From Dillenia suffruticosa (Eukaryota; Streptophyta; Magnoliopsida; Dilleniales; Dilleniaceae), in NCBI GenBank assembly GCA_033439265.1, contig JAVTVX010000009.1:12675109-12739108 (forward strand): a stretch of 64,000 nucleotides of DNA. The letters are read 5' to 3'. The notes beneath the pieces were generated by a model. The model was not told the DNA's origin. It was given only the letters and a program-made list of their open reading frames with translations, and did no database searches. Position 1 is the stretch's first letter. Every line of letters starts with the position of its first letter. Below are positions 22,701 through 37,400 of the stretch, one piece after another. The translations under genes were made by a program, and so were the position numbers.

Positions 22701-25700
22701 TGTCACCTCTTGAGACAGCACTATTTTGTTCTCTCTCTCTATATTCAAATATTTCTTTTGGTTTTCCTGCAAAAGCTGGATGCTTCCATTTACTCATTTC
22801 ATTTTCTGGTTTTAGAGAAAAAAGGATTTAGAGAAAAGAATTGGAATAGATACTTGAGAAACTCAGGAATAGATTAAGAAGTGTTTTGATGCATTGTTTT
22901 AGTCATTAGCACTCAGCATAATACCTGTATTTATATACACCGGGGAATTAATACACCTTATAATTATAAGAAAAAGCTAAACACTAGGACAATTTTCTAT
23001 GCAAGATTATTTACTATGCTATAACTCCTAACATTTCCAATACAATATTAAATGGTAAGACAATTTCCAACACAACATTAAAAGCTATGACTATTTTTAG
23101 CACTCCCCCTCATGCTGAAACGTATAGATCATATGCACCAAGTTTGTTGCAAATGTAGTGACTTTCGGGTCCTCTGAGAGGCTTTGTAAAGATGTTAGCC
23201 AATTAGTTATTTGACTTAACAGATTTGGTGACAATTACCTTAGAAAAGGAGTTTCTCTTGTAAAAATTGCCGCTAATATCTATATGTTTAGTTCTTTCCT
23301 GAAATATCGGGTTGGAGGTTATGTGCTGAGCTGCTTGATTATCACAACATAACTTCATTTGTTGAGTGTTTGCAAACTTTAATTCTTGTAGTAATTGTTT
23401 TCCCATATGAGTTCATAAGTAGAGGAAGCGATAGCTCAATAATCTACTTCAACACTAGATCAAGCAACAACGCTATGTTTCTTGCTCTTCCAAGATACAA
23501 GATTACCTCTACAAAAATACAAGATAGTCGGTCAATAAGACAACCAGCCCAATTACCATCAGACTATCCAATGACCTAAATATTTCCTTTTTCTTCATAG
23601 AGTAACTCTTAACTTGGTGCTTTCTCAATGTATCTTAGAACCCGTACAACAACATCCCAACGACGAGTATATGGAGATTGCATGAATTGACTTATTAGAC
23701 TCATAGCACTAGCTGGTGACAGTGAGGTAGTTGAGTTATCCTATCGGTCTTCGAAACCTATGGCTTCCCCTAATTAGATAATAGTTTACCATTTGGATGC
23801 ATAGGACTATGAGCAGGTCTATAGCTCATTGTACTAGTTTCTTTGAGAATGTCCGATGCAACTTCCTTTATGATATAACAATGCCATTTCATGAGTGCAT
23901 GACCTCAATGCCAAAAAAGTATTTTAACTTACCCGATTTGTTTGTTTGAAAATGATTGAACATATGTTTCTTTAATTGATGATCGTTTTGTGGTTATTGT
24001 GTAATAACAATAAAGGGCTCACCCCGTACACAAAGTGCTCCCCGGCTTAGTACGGGGGTAGGGAGAGAGTGGACATATATGTACGCAACCTTCCCTTTAC
24101 ATTTGCAAAGAGACTGTTTCCACGTCTCGAACCTATGATCTCGAGATCACCGAAGGAGCAACTCAACCGTTGCACCAAAACTCGCCCTCTTATTGTGTAA
24201 TAACAATATGATCAACATATACTACCAGGTAAATGTTTAGTTGGGGAAGATGACAATAGAAAATGTTGTAGTCTATTTTACTTCGTTTCATGCCAAAATT
24301 GTGAACAATAGTACCAAACTTTCCAAATCAAGCTTGAGGAGATTGTTTTAAACCATAAAGAGAATGCCGCAATTTGCTAACAAGTCTAAACTCCTAAGCA
24401 ACAAAGCTGGGCGGTTTCTTCATATAAATTTTTTCGTCAATGTCACTGTGAAGAAATGCCTTTATAATTTCGAGCTGATGTAAGGGCTAATGACCGACGG
24501 CAGCCATCACAAGAAGAAGATGGACAGAAGCAATCTTTGCCACAGGAGGATAGTATCATTGTTGTCAAGGCCATAAATCTGAGTATAGCCTTCAGCAACA
24601 AGGTGAGCGTTGAGATGATCCAGTTGCTCATCTGGCCCCATTTTAATAGCATACATCGAGCGATGGCCAACAAGGTCTTTTCCCTCGAGGAAGGGAAACC
24701 AAGACTCATGTGCCATTATGTTCAAGAGCAAGCATTTCATCAATCATGGCTTGTCTGCATCCTGTACGTGAAAGTCTCTTTGGTATTTTTAGGAATAGAA
24801 ACAGGAGGCCAAGAAGTGAGAAATGCAAAATATGATGTAGATAAACAATGGAAACTCAAGATATTATAGGTTGGGTGAGGGTTCATGGTAGACCTGATAC
24901 ACTTTTGGAGAGCGTTAGGCAAATCATTCTGATTTTTAGACGCATCTGTGGTAGAAGCCGATAAAGTAGGACATGATTCTTGAGGTAGTGCAGCTACCTT
25001 CAACGTGGAAGAGAAACTTGTGACCGATAGTGATATATGATAACAGGCAGTGGAGATGGTTGAGGACAAGGTACTTCAGGAACTTCCTTGGGTGATGATG
25101 ATACGTGCATCAGAGGAAGAGGTGGAGCAAAAGCTGGAAGAGGTAAAACCTCAGAAACAAATTTACACTCGAATGAAGATGGAGAAAAATCTGGAGTCTC
25201 CTTAAAGAATGTGACATTTGCATACGTATTCTTATTATTATTTTTTTTTGCGCTTTTTTTTTTGGGTAAGAGAATTGCATTGATATCCTTTCTGCAGACA
25301 TTTAATAGCACGAGCAGAAAGTTTGTCCAATTCGGGGGAGAGATCACGAACAAAGGTAGTACAACCAAAAACATGATGAGGGACATGAATAGTGGCTTAC
25401 CAGGAAGCCATATGAAATGGGGAACCTTATTGTTAAGGGAAGAGAAAACATGCTATTTATAAAATAACATGCAATTAAAACAACACCTTCCAAAAAAGAG
25501 AAAGAACATTTGCAAGTAACAATATAGTTTGAGCAGTTTCCATTAAGTGTAGATTTTTTTGCTTAACATATTCCATAGGCCAAGTGGATTGATCAGAATG
25601 CCATGAGAAGACGTAAGGATAAGAAAGAAGTTGAAAAGCATTCTTGCATTATCACTTAGAAGTACATTGATTGTCTTGCCAAATTGATTTTGAATTTCAG

Positions 25701-28700
25701 CACTGAAAGATGTAAAAATAGAAAATAACTCAAAATGTTCTTTTATAGAAAATACATTAGTGCACATAAAAAATTAAGTCTGAAAAAATAATTAAAACAT
25801 GAAGGAGCAGTGAAACAACTTCAACCTCTTATATCAGAGCGAATCATAGAAAGAGGAGACCCAACTCGACTTTTGTCTTGACTTGGAAAGTGGGCTCGAA
25901 CATGCTTTCCAAGTTTACACTACTTACAAGCGAAGGTTTTTAATTTTTCAAGACTTGGAACCATAAGCTGAAGTTGGACATGGATAACCTAGACGTTCAT
26001 GAAGGAAAATAGGAGATTTAGAGGCAGCACATACCATAGAATTAGTTGGTTGGAGATAGAAAAGTGCTTGTGATTCATGCCCTACACCAATGTCTGACCA
26101 GTACCATGATCCTGAGTAACAAAAGAATCAGTAGTGAAAGTTATGCTACAATTGAGAGAGCAAAGCGAGCTGACTTAGAGAAATCAAATTAAAAAGACAT
26201 CCAGGAATGAATACAGATGAATTGAGAGACATAGATGGAGTAGATGAGATATGATCAATTTCCTTAGCACAACTTTAGAACCATTTGCAAAGTAATGATA
26301 TGAGAAAATTTTGGTGAAGACAGAGGTGAATAAGGATTGTTTACCAGAAGTGTTATCAAAGGCAGCGGAATCAAGTATCCAAGGACTTGGATTATTGTGA
26401 GAGATACATGATGTAGAATTTCCATTAGAAGCAACAGTTGCAGAAGAACATTGTGCTTACTTGGCTGCCTTGAGAAAGGTGAAAGAGAAACCTTTGTTCT
26501 GGAGAAAGACAGATGAATAAATTGACTACAGACACAGAGAACTGAGGCAGCCTGATGCTGAATTTTCTGCTGGACTGCAGGACCAGATGCTGCAGAGATG
26601 CTGAAATTATCTTATTTATCTTCAGGACAGACCAGACAAGTTTGAGGGACGTGCAGTAGACAGGAAAATAGACAGAGACGTCTGAGGAAGCCTCGTGCTG
26701 AAGTATTTTGCTGAGTTGCTGCACAAAACTGCAGAGATAATTTGAGAAGATTTTGCTGGACCAAGACAGCTTGAGTAAGCATGTTCAAGATTCTGGACAA
26801 CTTTTTCTGCAATGACTATATTTTTTTTTCTTTAACAAGAATTTGGGTAGTCGTGGACCAGATGATATACTCATGAGACAAAGGCAAGAGCAGGATAGAA
26901 CAAAGGACTGAAGCAGCTCAAAAATCTGGAATGAACCTGTGTTCGTACCAACTTGAGAAACTTATGAATAGACTAAGAAATGTTTTGGTGAATTTGCTTG
27001 AGTAAGTACTCAGCAAACTTGTATTTATCTACACCAAGGAATGAATACACCTTACTATTACTAGAAGATATTAAACACTAAGACAATTTTCTATGGAAGA
27101 CTATTCCTATGCTAATAACTCCTAACATTCCAATACAACATTAAGTGCTAAGTCTATTTCTAGCAGAACATTAAATGCTATGACTATTTCCAGCAAAACA
27201 AAAAGATATCTTCTTTTCTATTACAAAAAAAAGGATATACGTAACAAAGAGGGAATAATGATAAACTTCAACACTTATCTTCACTCCTTTTAAGGGATAG
27301 GGAAATGTGTATACAAGATATTGAAATCTTGTCATTTTTATGCCTTTTATAACATGGAGTTATAATCCAGTTTTCCTTCTAATATTGCTTTATCCAAGGA
27401 GACCTGAATTTGAAGATGGGGGACACTTTCTGTTTTGTTTTTATTTTGGAATCAGAATTCTTATTATAAAAGGAGGCACGAAGCAGGCTCACAACTTAAT
27501 TAAAGCATGTGAATCTAAAAGAGAGTTGCATTAAATCAATTAGGCACATAGGGGTCTCAATTGAAACATAAAACCTTTCTGGAGGACCCTCTTCTCCTCC
27601 TCAATGTCTCTTATATCTCTCCCTAAACTAACCAAAAATTAGCTAGAAGAATACAAAAATGAGTTCCCAAAAAACTACTCATCCTGACAAGTTTATACTT
27701 GGTGGGACTCAACAAGTTTTGAGCTAGAAATCTTTTGCTCTCATACTAGGTGAATCTACCAATTGCTCCAAAGCTTAAGCTGATGGAAAATGGTATATTA
27801 AAGCTTTTATACGTTAACACTATTGATTTGATTTTCTCCTGTCTCGGCTTTTACTGGTTCAAAAGGCCAAATTTTGTCATCTAAATGTCTGGCTTTCTTC
27901 CCAGAGACACAGAAGGAGAATATATCCTATGCATTGAAATTTCTTTGGAAATAAATAAGCTGTTTGTGAAGGACAATGAAAGTTTTTTCTCTGTTGTTCC
28001 TCTTTTTAAAGGTCATCTTACTCTCACCGGTTGTTTATGCCATTGACTTGATTTGCATCAAAACAAATGGCTATATATTCCACTTAATGGACCGAAAAAA
28101 CAGCAGGTTCTCAATTTCATGTCATGGTTTAAAAATCACATATTAAATTTATACATGTTTAATTCGTTTGTCAATCTCTCATTTCCTAGAAGCACAGTAC
28201 GTTGATCAACTATTCTCTGAATTCTTTTGGATTTTCTTTTTGTTCATTATGTTCTGTTTAATGTTCCTTCCGCTAATGGTATTCTTATTTTTGATTTGTG
28301 AATAATTAGGCCAATCATCTGAACTGGTTAACTTGTTTGCAATAGGTGGGACTCAGGAACTAATGTTGGGGAGTTTGATGGCCATTCTAGGCGAGTTCTA
28401 AGTTGTGCATTTAAGCCAACTAGACCATTTCGAATTGTTACATGTGGAGAGGACTTTTTGGTGAATTTCTATGAAGGCCCTCCTTTCAAGTTCAAGCTTT
28501 CACAAAGGTTGTTACAAATTATTTTGAGCCCAGCATTCAGTTTAATCTTCTGCTTTACATATTTTGCATTCTTAATCACATGCTTATTCGAATGCTGATA
28601 GAAGAGTTACCATCAATTAGAGTCATTGCAGAAGGTGATATTTGCTGACTGTGGTGTCTTTTATTTTGTATTTTGTTTATCTTCTATCTGAAATCTTCTC

Positions 28701-31700
28701 ATAGGGTTTTTCTGTTGGTATGATGCTTCTATGCTTTAACCTGATCAGAAGAGTATACCCATGGTTGTGAGCTTGACATGTTGAAACTTGGGAGTCCAGC
28801 TTGCTTACTAGTTAGCATGCTAGCACTGTCTCAAATCATATACAACTGGAATTATTTCGTTCTTATTGCTTGCTAATCATCTGGACATTGTTGCTCTGGT
28901 CTTCCTCTTCATTGTTTCATTCCCTTCCTTTACCTCATGTTGTGGGACTAAATCCTTTCTTGTAGACTTAAATGCCGCTCTCCACTTTTTCTGTGAAAGA
29001 CAATGCATGTATGCATAAAAATTTCAGAAACAAATAATGTGTCATGAGGTTATGATTTCGTATTCTCCAACTTACATTATCATTAATTATTTATATGTAT
29101 TTACATAAGTGTTTCCTTTTTTGATTTTCGTTAATCTACCCAAGAAGTCATAAAGAGGACAGTTGTTTCACTCTTTTTTACCAAGGTCCTTAACAAAATG
29201 CCACCAATTGTAATGATGTTTGCTTTTCCTCCTCACTTTTCTTGTTTTTAAGGGCCCAGAGATTCTATGAGGAAAGAGGGAATTCATGACATGTCTTCTT
29301 CTCCATGCAAATAACCAGTTGTCTTTGATCTGGGATAATATTTAAAACTTGAATGGGAGAAGCATCGTGAAGTATTTTCAGGCTATTGTTTGATCTCTCT
29401 TTCTTCACGGGAGAAAATAAAAACCAATTAAAGACACCAATAGGTGGACTCCATGTGCATCTTTTCCAGATTAGCAGTAAATCATGCTAGACATGAGCTA
29501 ACTCCTTCGGGAGCAGATGCAAAGGGGAGGTTGTTGCCTGCATCACTGGTTGTAAAGTGGGATCCTTAGTTCCTTTTTGGGTATTTCCCTTAGGAACAAG
29601 ACATAAAGGTAAAACCGTTTGGGTTTCAATAGTCAAAAAAGCTGAGGGAATAATTGTTAGAAGAGGAATATGGAGACAGTTGCTTATCAAGAACATGCTG
29701 GGCAATTCAATGGTGATTAGATATTTATCTTTCATATGCCTACTCTAGCAAACTCAAGGTTGGAAACTATCTAGACCATGTTCTTGTGGGAGCCAAGGGA
29801 GGAGTAAAACCAAAGATGCTTACGTCAATTAGGAGAGTAAAGCCACCTAACTTTTCAGGAGGATTGAGTTTGATTATTTTAGTGGGGAGAGAAATAAAAC
29901 TTATGATTGAGGGTGGTTTATGCATTAAGTTTATTTTAATTTTTAATGAAGGTCTCTTGCATTGTTATCTTGGAAGTATTATGGTGCCGGAGTGCTATCC
30001 GTGAAGGGTGGTTGTGGCTGAGTGGACCATTTTCGTAGAATTATTGAAGGCTTGTGTGGACTTCCATTATTTTGGAACTTGAAGGGGCATAAAGAATTGT
30101 TTCTATATCTTCTCTCCCCCTTCAGCGGTGGGGGAGGTGGAGGGACTTTCTACTTTTTGGCTAGTGACTGGTTTCTGCTTTGAAAGTTATCTTCACTGAT
30201 ATTTTTTCTCACGCTAGGCACACACAGATTTGTAGTCAACTTGCTTGAGACATTCCTCTTGGTTGTTCTCAGAAATCAGTGCATTATCAATGCACAGAAT
30301 CTGTTTATTCATATCCTCATCGCCTCTATAACTTTTCTACAGTTTGAATTTGAGCATTGAATGGGGTGATCAGGTAGTTTAGAAGGACGGTTAAGAAGTT
30401 GGGGTGATATTCCAAAGGGTTTAATGGTAGATCCTTTATGTGGAATTTCTATGGGCAGGCCTAGAAGTCCCAAGAGTTAAAGGATGGCTAAGAAGTTGGG
30501 ATGATTTTCCAAAGGTTTTAACGGTGGATCCTTTATGTGGAATTTGTATGGGCAGGTGTAGAAGTCTCAAGAGTTGAAGTCATTGGATTAATTATGGGTG
30601 TATTATCCGAAGTTATTAAATGTTGTGGTGCTCAATGTCACAATTCTTGAGATTCCATAATTTATCCAACAAGGTGAAATTGATTATCCCATGGTTTTTG
30701 ACTTATCAAATTTTGGGATTGAAAATGTCAGTTTAAAGTTATGATTCTCAAATTGCATGTTTTTGCTTTGAGTTACTGCAACAATAAGGAAGGACTGTTA
30801 AGATTATAATGGTGGACATACTGATGAGAAGAAATTCCTGTGGATTTTTCCCTTAGACATCTACACATTTCCCACTCTGGACCCTTTGTCAATGAGTTTC
30901 AAAGATATTTTAACCACCAAGTGACCGTTTGCTGGAAAGCTAGATCAAAGTCGATCCTGCTTCTTGGAAAAAAGTTAGGAGAAGCATCTCAAATCAAGAC
31001 AATTTGTTGGGAATAAGTAACATCTTTGTAAAGAGATGAGTACTGTCTAGAGGTGATTTGGAAAATGTAAGAATTGCCATCAAGAAGAATGCCGTGCAAT
31101 CATAGCTCTGTGTGTTAGAATTGTAGCGGATCATGGAAAAGTCTTAAATGTAATTACGGGCTTGGAGTGGCTATCATCGTTCATCTTTCAAATGCTTTGT
31201 GTTCTCTAGCTCTTCTGTGGACTATTCGGAGGGAAAGAACTTGAGGAGAAGTTCCTACATTTTACTGTGGATATATGGCTTATAACTTCTGCCATTTTGG
31301 GCTGCTTCTCCTCTTTGCTATTGTAATTAGATTTTAGATCTTATCTGTGAGTCTTCTACTTAGCTTTTCCATAGGCTCGAACCTTGTTTCTGTGGGTTGC
31401 ACTCCTTCAGGGTTTCCAATAACTTTATTTTGCTTAAATGATGACAAACCCGAAAATAAATGAATACAGGATCAAACTGAGGACAGTTTGTCCGAAGAAA
31501 AAAGAGCTTTTGATTTGACTTCCATTTGAGCAGAGATTCTTTTAGCAGACCTACTGAGGACAGATTTTCCAAAGAAGGAAGAAGACCATTTGATTTGACT
31601 TCTATTTGAGCTGGAATTCATTTAACAGACTTCAAAATGTCAGAAAACTCTGATTGGTTTTTGTGGAGGAAAGAAGGGTTAGATGGAAAAGCAAAGGTAA

Positions 31701-34150
31701 TGATGCAGCCATAACATGGTCGGAAAAGTATGATCTTTTAAAACCTAGATTGAGGTGAAGTTACTTGCATCTTTACTTGAAATCTTCAATTCAAATCTTG
31801 TTGGAAGCAGCCTCCTTGATTCTACATATTACCCACTCTCGACCTGACATGTTAGTAGGATGCCTTGAGCATTAGGTGAATTTTACAGCCTAAAGTGACA
31901 AATATTGGAGTTACGGTGAAGATGTCTTTTTGGGCAAATTGTAAGTGTCCTTGGTAGTTGTTTGAGTCTTTTATTACATTGTCATTTAAAGTCAGAAACT
32001 AGTTGCTAGAAATTTGAATTGTATAAATTTCTATCTTCTTTGTATTTAGAAGTTATTTCATTTAGATTCTGGTCAAAGTTAATGTTGGAGTTTTTTAGGG
32101 TCCTATCATATTGGAAAGATTCTATTTTATTGAGGTTTGAGTCATATTCATATTTTGCTTGTATATCAATAGAGGCAACTTTTAGAAAATTTAGGTGTGT
32201 TTGTAGATTAGAATCTATAAATATGCTTCATTTATCCAAAATGAGAAAGAAGTGAAATGAATGATGAATTAAAGTTAATTATATGGCTATTTGTAATGAA
32301 GACAAGTTTCCTAGGTTTTCTTCTTAAAATCTTCTTTTTCTTCATCTTTGCACTAGTCCTGTAGAAAATCGAGTGAGCATTCCAAGTTACCATGATGATA
32401 TGCGCAAATTGAGAAATGGTTCAAATTTTAGATCTGATCAAAAAACTTTTTAGAACTTTCAACTACGGACTGTAAATTCCTTGAGCACCATCTTTCATGT
32501 GCCAATTGGAAACCACTTTTTATAGCCTTTACACACCATTATTGGCAATGCCATCCCAGTTCTCCCATGTCACAAGGTATAATAATTGATGTCTTTCTTA
32601 TGTAGATGGATATAGGCCCATAAGGTTCAAATTGCAACAGTTCTCAAATATTTAATGCTGGACATACTATTAGTCTCCCATCTACTGCAATTACGAATAT
32701 TTTGGCTTATTGATCTGCAGGGGTCATTCAAATTTTGTCAACTGTGTAAGGTTTTCACCTGATGGTAGCAAATTCATCACTGTAAGTTCTGACAAAAAGG
32801 GTATAATATATGATGGAAAAACTGGTGAGAAAATTGGAGAATTGTCGCAAGAAGAAGCACACAAGGGGAGCATTTATGCTGTTAGCTGGAGTCCTGATGG
32901 TAAAGAGGTAAGAAAGGTTTTTAATATTTCTAGGCACACCATCTCGCTTTTAAATCCACATTCCTTGAGCTCCTCTCTTCTGCTTTTTGGGGAGATGGTG
33001 TTTTGGAAAAACTGTTCAAGTGAGCCCATTCTTAACAATATCTGGAATTCTAGAGAGATAAAAAGACTGGTTGTGAAGCTGCTTCTTCAATTAAAATATA
33101 TTCACAAACAGATCTCAAAATACAAAAATTCTGTGAGATGAGGGATCAGTTTATGTTACTGAGTTCTAATTTAGGGTACTTGTCACTTAATCCAGTGTAT
33201 CAATTTGGCCATGCTGCCTGTGTCTGTTGTTTGCTGTCCCATGTTCTTCTATCTTCATGTTTGTGCGTCACTAATAGAACGTCACCAACAGATCGATTCT
33301 TTTTCTATCCAGAATTATCTTAAATGTGTGATGCTTTACCAAATATGAATTTGGATTTCACATCTAATTTTTATTTATCAATGGGACAACATGTCATCCT
33401 CTTTTCTTCCTCCCATTTTTACCATCATGCAACAATTCTATAGTTTTATCTTTTGACTTTAGGAATGACCAAAATGAATGAGGCTGAAATGATATCTGCA
33501 GTTTAATTTGTCCAAAGATTGGTATTCGTTGAAACTGTCTGTTGTAGTAAGAATTTTTGTGAATGAAATAAGGGGATGTAGAGGAGATCTTACTGAAACA
33601 TCAAGAGCACATAGTGCTATATTTTCATTGAAATAAAATTCTCAGATTACAGAAAGAACTACAGCCTGCAGGGAAGGAAAGCTGACCAGCCAATGGCCGA
33701 ATACACTGGTTAGAATTCTCCTCTATATCCCCCTTTCTCTCCCTCCCCTTACATTTTATAATCCCTTAGACCCTCTAAGATGCTTGCGGTTGAGTTTGTT
33801 ACTTGCCATCACACACTTTCCTTCATCCTTCTGCGGTTATAAACCTGCAGAATCTTTGGTGCGGCCACCTCATCCATCCTAGCAGGCACCATGTCATCAG
33901 TTCCATAACCCCCTGAACGTCCTGCCATAACACTGTCATTTAGTTTTAGTAGCTTTCCTTCCCTTCCCTTTCCTTTTCATTATTATCCTTTTAAATTATT
34001 TTTTTTATGAATAATCCTTTTAAATTATTGACACAAGTGAAATTGTAATCAAAGAATAGAGAAATGTGTAGTTCGATTAATTGTGGTTTTGCCATGGGTC
34101 AGAAACCTGTCGCACACAATCCTCCAACATAGCCCCTTATGCTGATTTCG

Positions 34151-34204
<54 letters not shown>

Positions 34205-34372
34205 ACTTGGACAAACCGGTATCCGGATTCATACTCCGACTAATCCGATCTGAGCTGTTGTTGAACCCTCTTTAGGATGAGCTCTTTCAATGTAATTCTT
34301 TCCATTCCCAAGTTTCAAACCCGAGTTTTGATTAAAGGACTTAGAGTCCTTCTCACTAGGCCAACTGTCCGT

Positions 34373-34413
<41 letters not shown>

Positions 34414-37400
34414 CATGCATGTATGTGTGTGGTTCTCCGGTCCTTACACTTTTCAATTTGATCATTGCTGCATTGCCCTATGTTCTGTGATACTTTTCAA
34501 TTAGATCATTGCTGCATTGTCCTATGTTCTGAGATCTTAAGTCTCAAAATCACTTTTGTGCATCATGCCTCTCTGACTTGATGAAGGCTGGAAGCATTTG
34601 AGGAATTTAATGTTGGATATTGAAATTAATTTGTTACTTATTGATTAGATGTGGTCATTGCTACCCTATTTTCCTGCATGATGTGAGAATTAGAGCATAT
34701 CCTCTTCGGTCCTTCAATATCCTGTTGGTCTTTTTCTCTCTCTCAAATCATTTGTTTGTGATTTAGGTGCTTACTGTTTCTGCTGATAAGACTGCAAAAA
34801 TATGGGAAATTGGTGAAGATGGAAATGGAAAGATGAAAAGAACGTTGGCTTGTCCTGGATCAGGTGGTGTGGATGACATGCTTGTTGGATGTCTTTGGCA
34901 CAATGATCACCTTGTCACTGTTTCTCTTGGGGGCACAATCAATCTTTTTTCAGCAAGTGACCCTGACAAAAGCCCAGTATCTTTATCTGGACACATGAAG
35001 TGTATCACATCATTAACAGTATTACAACTTGACCAAAAAATTATTTTGTCGAGCAGTTATGAAGGTTTGATTGTTAAATGGATTCAAGGCATTGGGTACA
35101 GTGGTAAATTAGAGAGAAAAAATAATACTCAGATCAAATGCTTTGCAGCTGTTGAAGGAGAGATTGTTACATCTGCATTTGACAATAAGGTAAGCTATTA
35201 TGAAAAATATAATCACGTAAGCAACCTTCTTATGGTTTTGAGGATACTTGCATTATCGTTTGTTTATTTCTTTGCAAGTTGATATAGCTATTCTCAAATT
35301 TGGCTTTTTCTTTTTTAATATTACACAATATCCATGATGCTTGACCTAATTTTGTTGAATCCTATGTGGTATTCATTTCTTTGTTTGTACTTCAATGTGC
35401 TTAAAACATCTCGGATTGGATATTTTGAAGTTCAACATCTTAACATCAGAATACCCTAATGGATAGTTATGTATGTATTTATACATACTATTTTAAGTGG
35501 GAAATATCATGTATAAACATTTTTCCTTGTAATAAGTAAACGATCAGCAAATGTAGAAAAGGTTGGAACCTACTGTATTAATCAGATTAAGTGCAAAAGA
35601 GATCTGAGAAAATCTGATGCACCATGTACCTGTCCTTTATGCTGAAAGTCAAGAGGCTTGAATCAACTAGCGAGTGAAAAGTACTTTTCTTTGACCTTCA
35701 AAGATTTGCTAGTTAGTCACCCTTGGACAAAGGAAAAAATATATCGAGTGAGAAATGCTTTCTGCAATCTTTGGAACAGAAATTTATTTGTAGTTTGTTG
35801 CATCTCCAAATTTCTACATTTGACCTCCTTCCAATAAACTTGGTCCTCTCTTCTCTAGTCAAGTGCAACATATAATTCATCTCCTACAATAAAAAATAGT
35901 AAATATAACTAAATTGTATGTCAAAATTGATATTTATGTACTGTTGGTGATAACTTAGTATATCTGCTATGCGAGCACTTACTAAAATATGTTTGTTAAA
36001 TTTATTAATTAATAATAAATTAATAAATTAAAACCAATAAATTTCTCAATGAAATTGGCCTTGAGCTACCAATCTTGAACATAAATCAAGATTAAAATAC
36101 AAGTAAACCTTGCATCTAGAAGTTCTTCCTCGAAGTCACCAGCATTTTCTTCTTGGTGCTACTAAGAAATGGTTTGCTTCATATTGCAGTCACATCTGTA
36201 ATGCAAACTAAACACAGATAAATTGAAGGGGAGTTAAATGTAAATTCATTAATTCTTTTAAGTTTAATGCGAAAAGGTGTTTACATGTTTTCTTGTCCAT
36301 GATTATTTCTTTTTCTTTTTTTTGGGGGGGGGGGGTGTCTCGGCCAACTCACTGGCTGATGCTCTTGTTTACAATGGGCAAAGACATACCTTTTCTTTTT
36401 AATACGTGTAAGACTGGTGTATGACAAGTGTCTTCAGGTGCACGATTGCTAGAGTGTGCCAAAAGAAAAAACCATCTTCTCCTTTTGTCTTTGTCCTGGG
36501 GTGTGAGCTTTATGATTTCTCATCAAGTTTAAAGGAGGCTCTGGTCCTGTCGGTCTAGCGGTGGTGGTCAGCCAAGGGTGCATGTTTGCTGGTGTTGTCT
36601 TGACGGTCTGCCCTTGCTGTTATTGGCTTTTGGCACTGTCGTATGCCAATGAAATTTTTTATCCGTGTCCTCCCGCTTATGACTCAATTCCTAGATTCTG
36701 ATCAATGGGGTTGTTGCCTGCCATAGGGTGATCCGAAATTTCATGGGTAAGGAGTAAGGGTCTGGAGTTGCACACTTGCTAATGTGCGCCAAGACAGTGG
36801 AAAAAAAAATCACATCTCCTTTGTCTCTTGCCTAGGGCTTGAGCTTGATGGGTTTAGATCAGGGTTGTCTCTTACTCCTTATAGGAGGTGGTGGTTGGCT
36901 GGTGCACTCTTGTGCTTCGTAACCTGATAGTTGCCGAGGTCCTTCATTAATGGTTCTCAAGGCTTATGCATGGCTTTTGATGTTTTGGCAGCTGTAATGA
37001 CTGAGCTTTTGGTGTCTTCTGTGTTCAAGTTGCTTCACATTTGTTTCTCTTGATGATGTTTGGTATGTTTGTTATAGTTAGTTTCTTGTTAGGGGACCTA
37101 AAGCTTTTGGGCTTATGAGGTTTCATTCTGTATCAAGTCCTAACAGGGTTTAATTCCCAGGTTGTGATAGGCAGTTTATTTGTGAAGTTCTTCTTGGGCT
37201 CTTGCCCCCCTTGGACAAAAAAAAAAGGAGTTTTATCCAGGTATTCTGTAATCTGTTTGAAGAAGGGAAAAAAAAAAGGTATTAATTTAATTTAATTTTA
37301 TTGTTTTGAGAGAGGCCTGTACCACCTATCTGCCTTCTTGGTTCCACCTTGCAAAATTTTGAGGTTCTTTGGTAATTTTTCTATGTTTTTGATTTCATTA

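Larger units (their letters stand above)
22855..27195 (-). mobile_element. Degenerate Ty1/copia element in AIP1 intron 1, antisense to the gene
   Basis: About 4.3 kb between two related LTRs (22855-23102 and 26954-27195). On the minus strand the order is LTR, a long non-coding or gag-like stretch, integrase pieces ([18 protein letters not shown], then HGIL, 25767-25543), start of RT ([16 protein letters not shown], 24743-24507), and RNase H end ([20 protein letters not shown], 23406-23203). A purine tract (read on minus, GCATGAGGGGGAG) abuts the LTR at 23103, as in copia elements. Frames are broken throughout, so it is inactive. A SINE has inserted at 24013-24189. No clear target duplication was seen at its ends. 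Confidence 0.85.
28508..32720. other. AIP1 intron 2
   Basis: 4.2 kb intron, GT at 28508 and AG at 32720. It contains a 97-bp tandem duplication (30383-30577). A plus-strand piece near 31200-31245 reads [11 protein letters not shown], resembling the end of LINE-encoded proteins. No host gene is seen. Confidence 0.55.

Noticed and set aside
25000-25462. Frames of 124-128 codons on both strands
   Set aside because: They overlap the decayed copia in AIP1 intron 1 and show no conserved domain; probably the linker region before RT.
32710-33141. 143-codon frame as a separate WD40 gene
   Set aside because: Only 32721-32907 is coding, as AIP1 exon 3; the rest reads into the intron past a clear donor.
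34081-34504. Overlapping frames rich in Ser-Leu or Arg-Glu
   Set aside because: They arise from CT/GA microsatellites in AIP1 intron 3.
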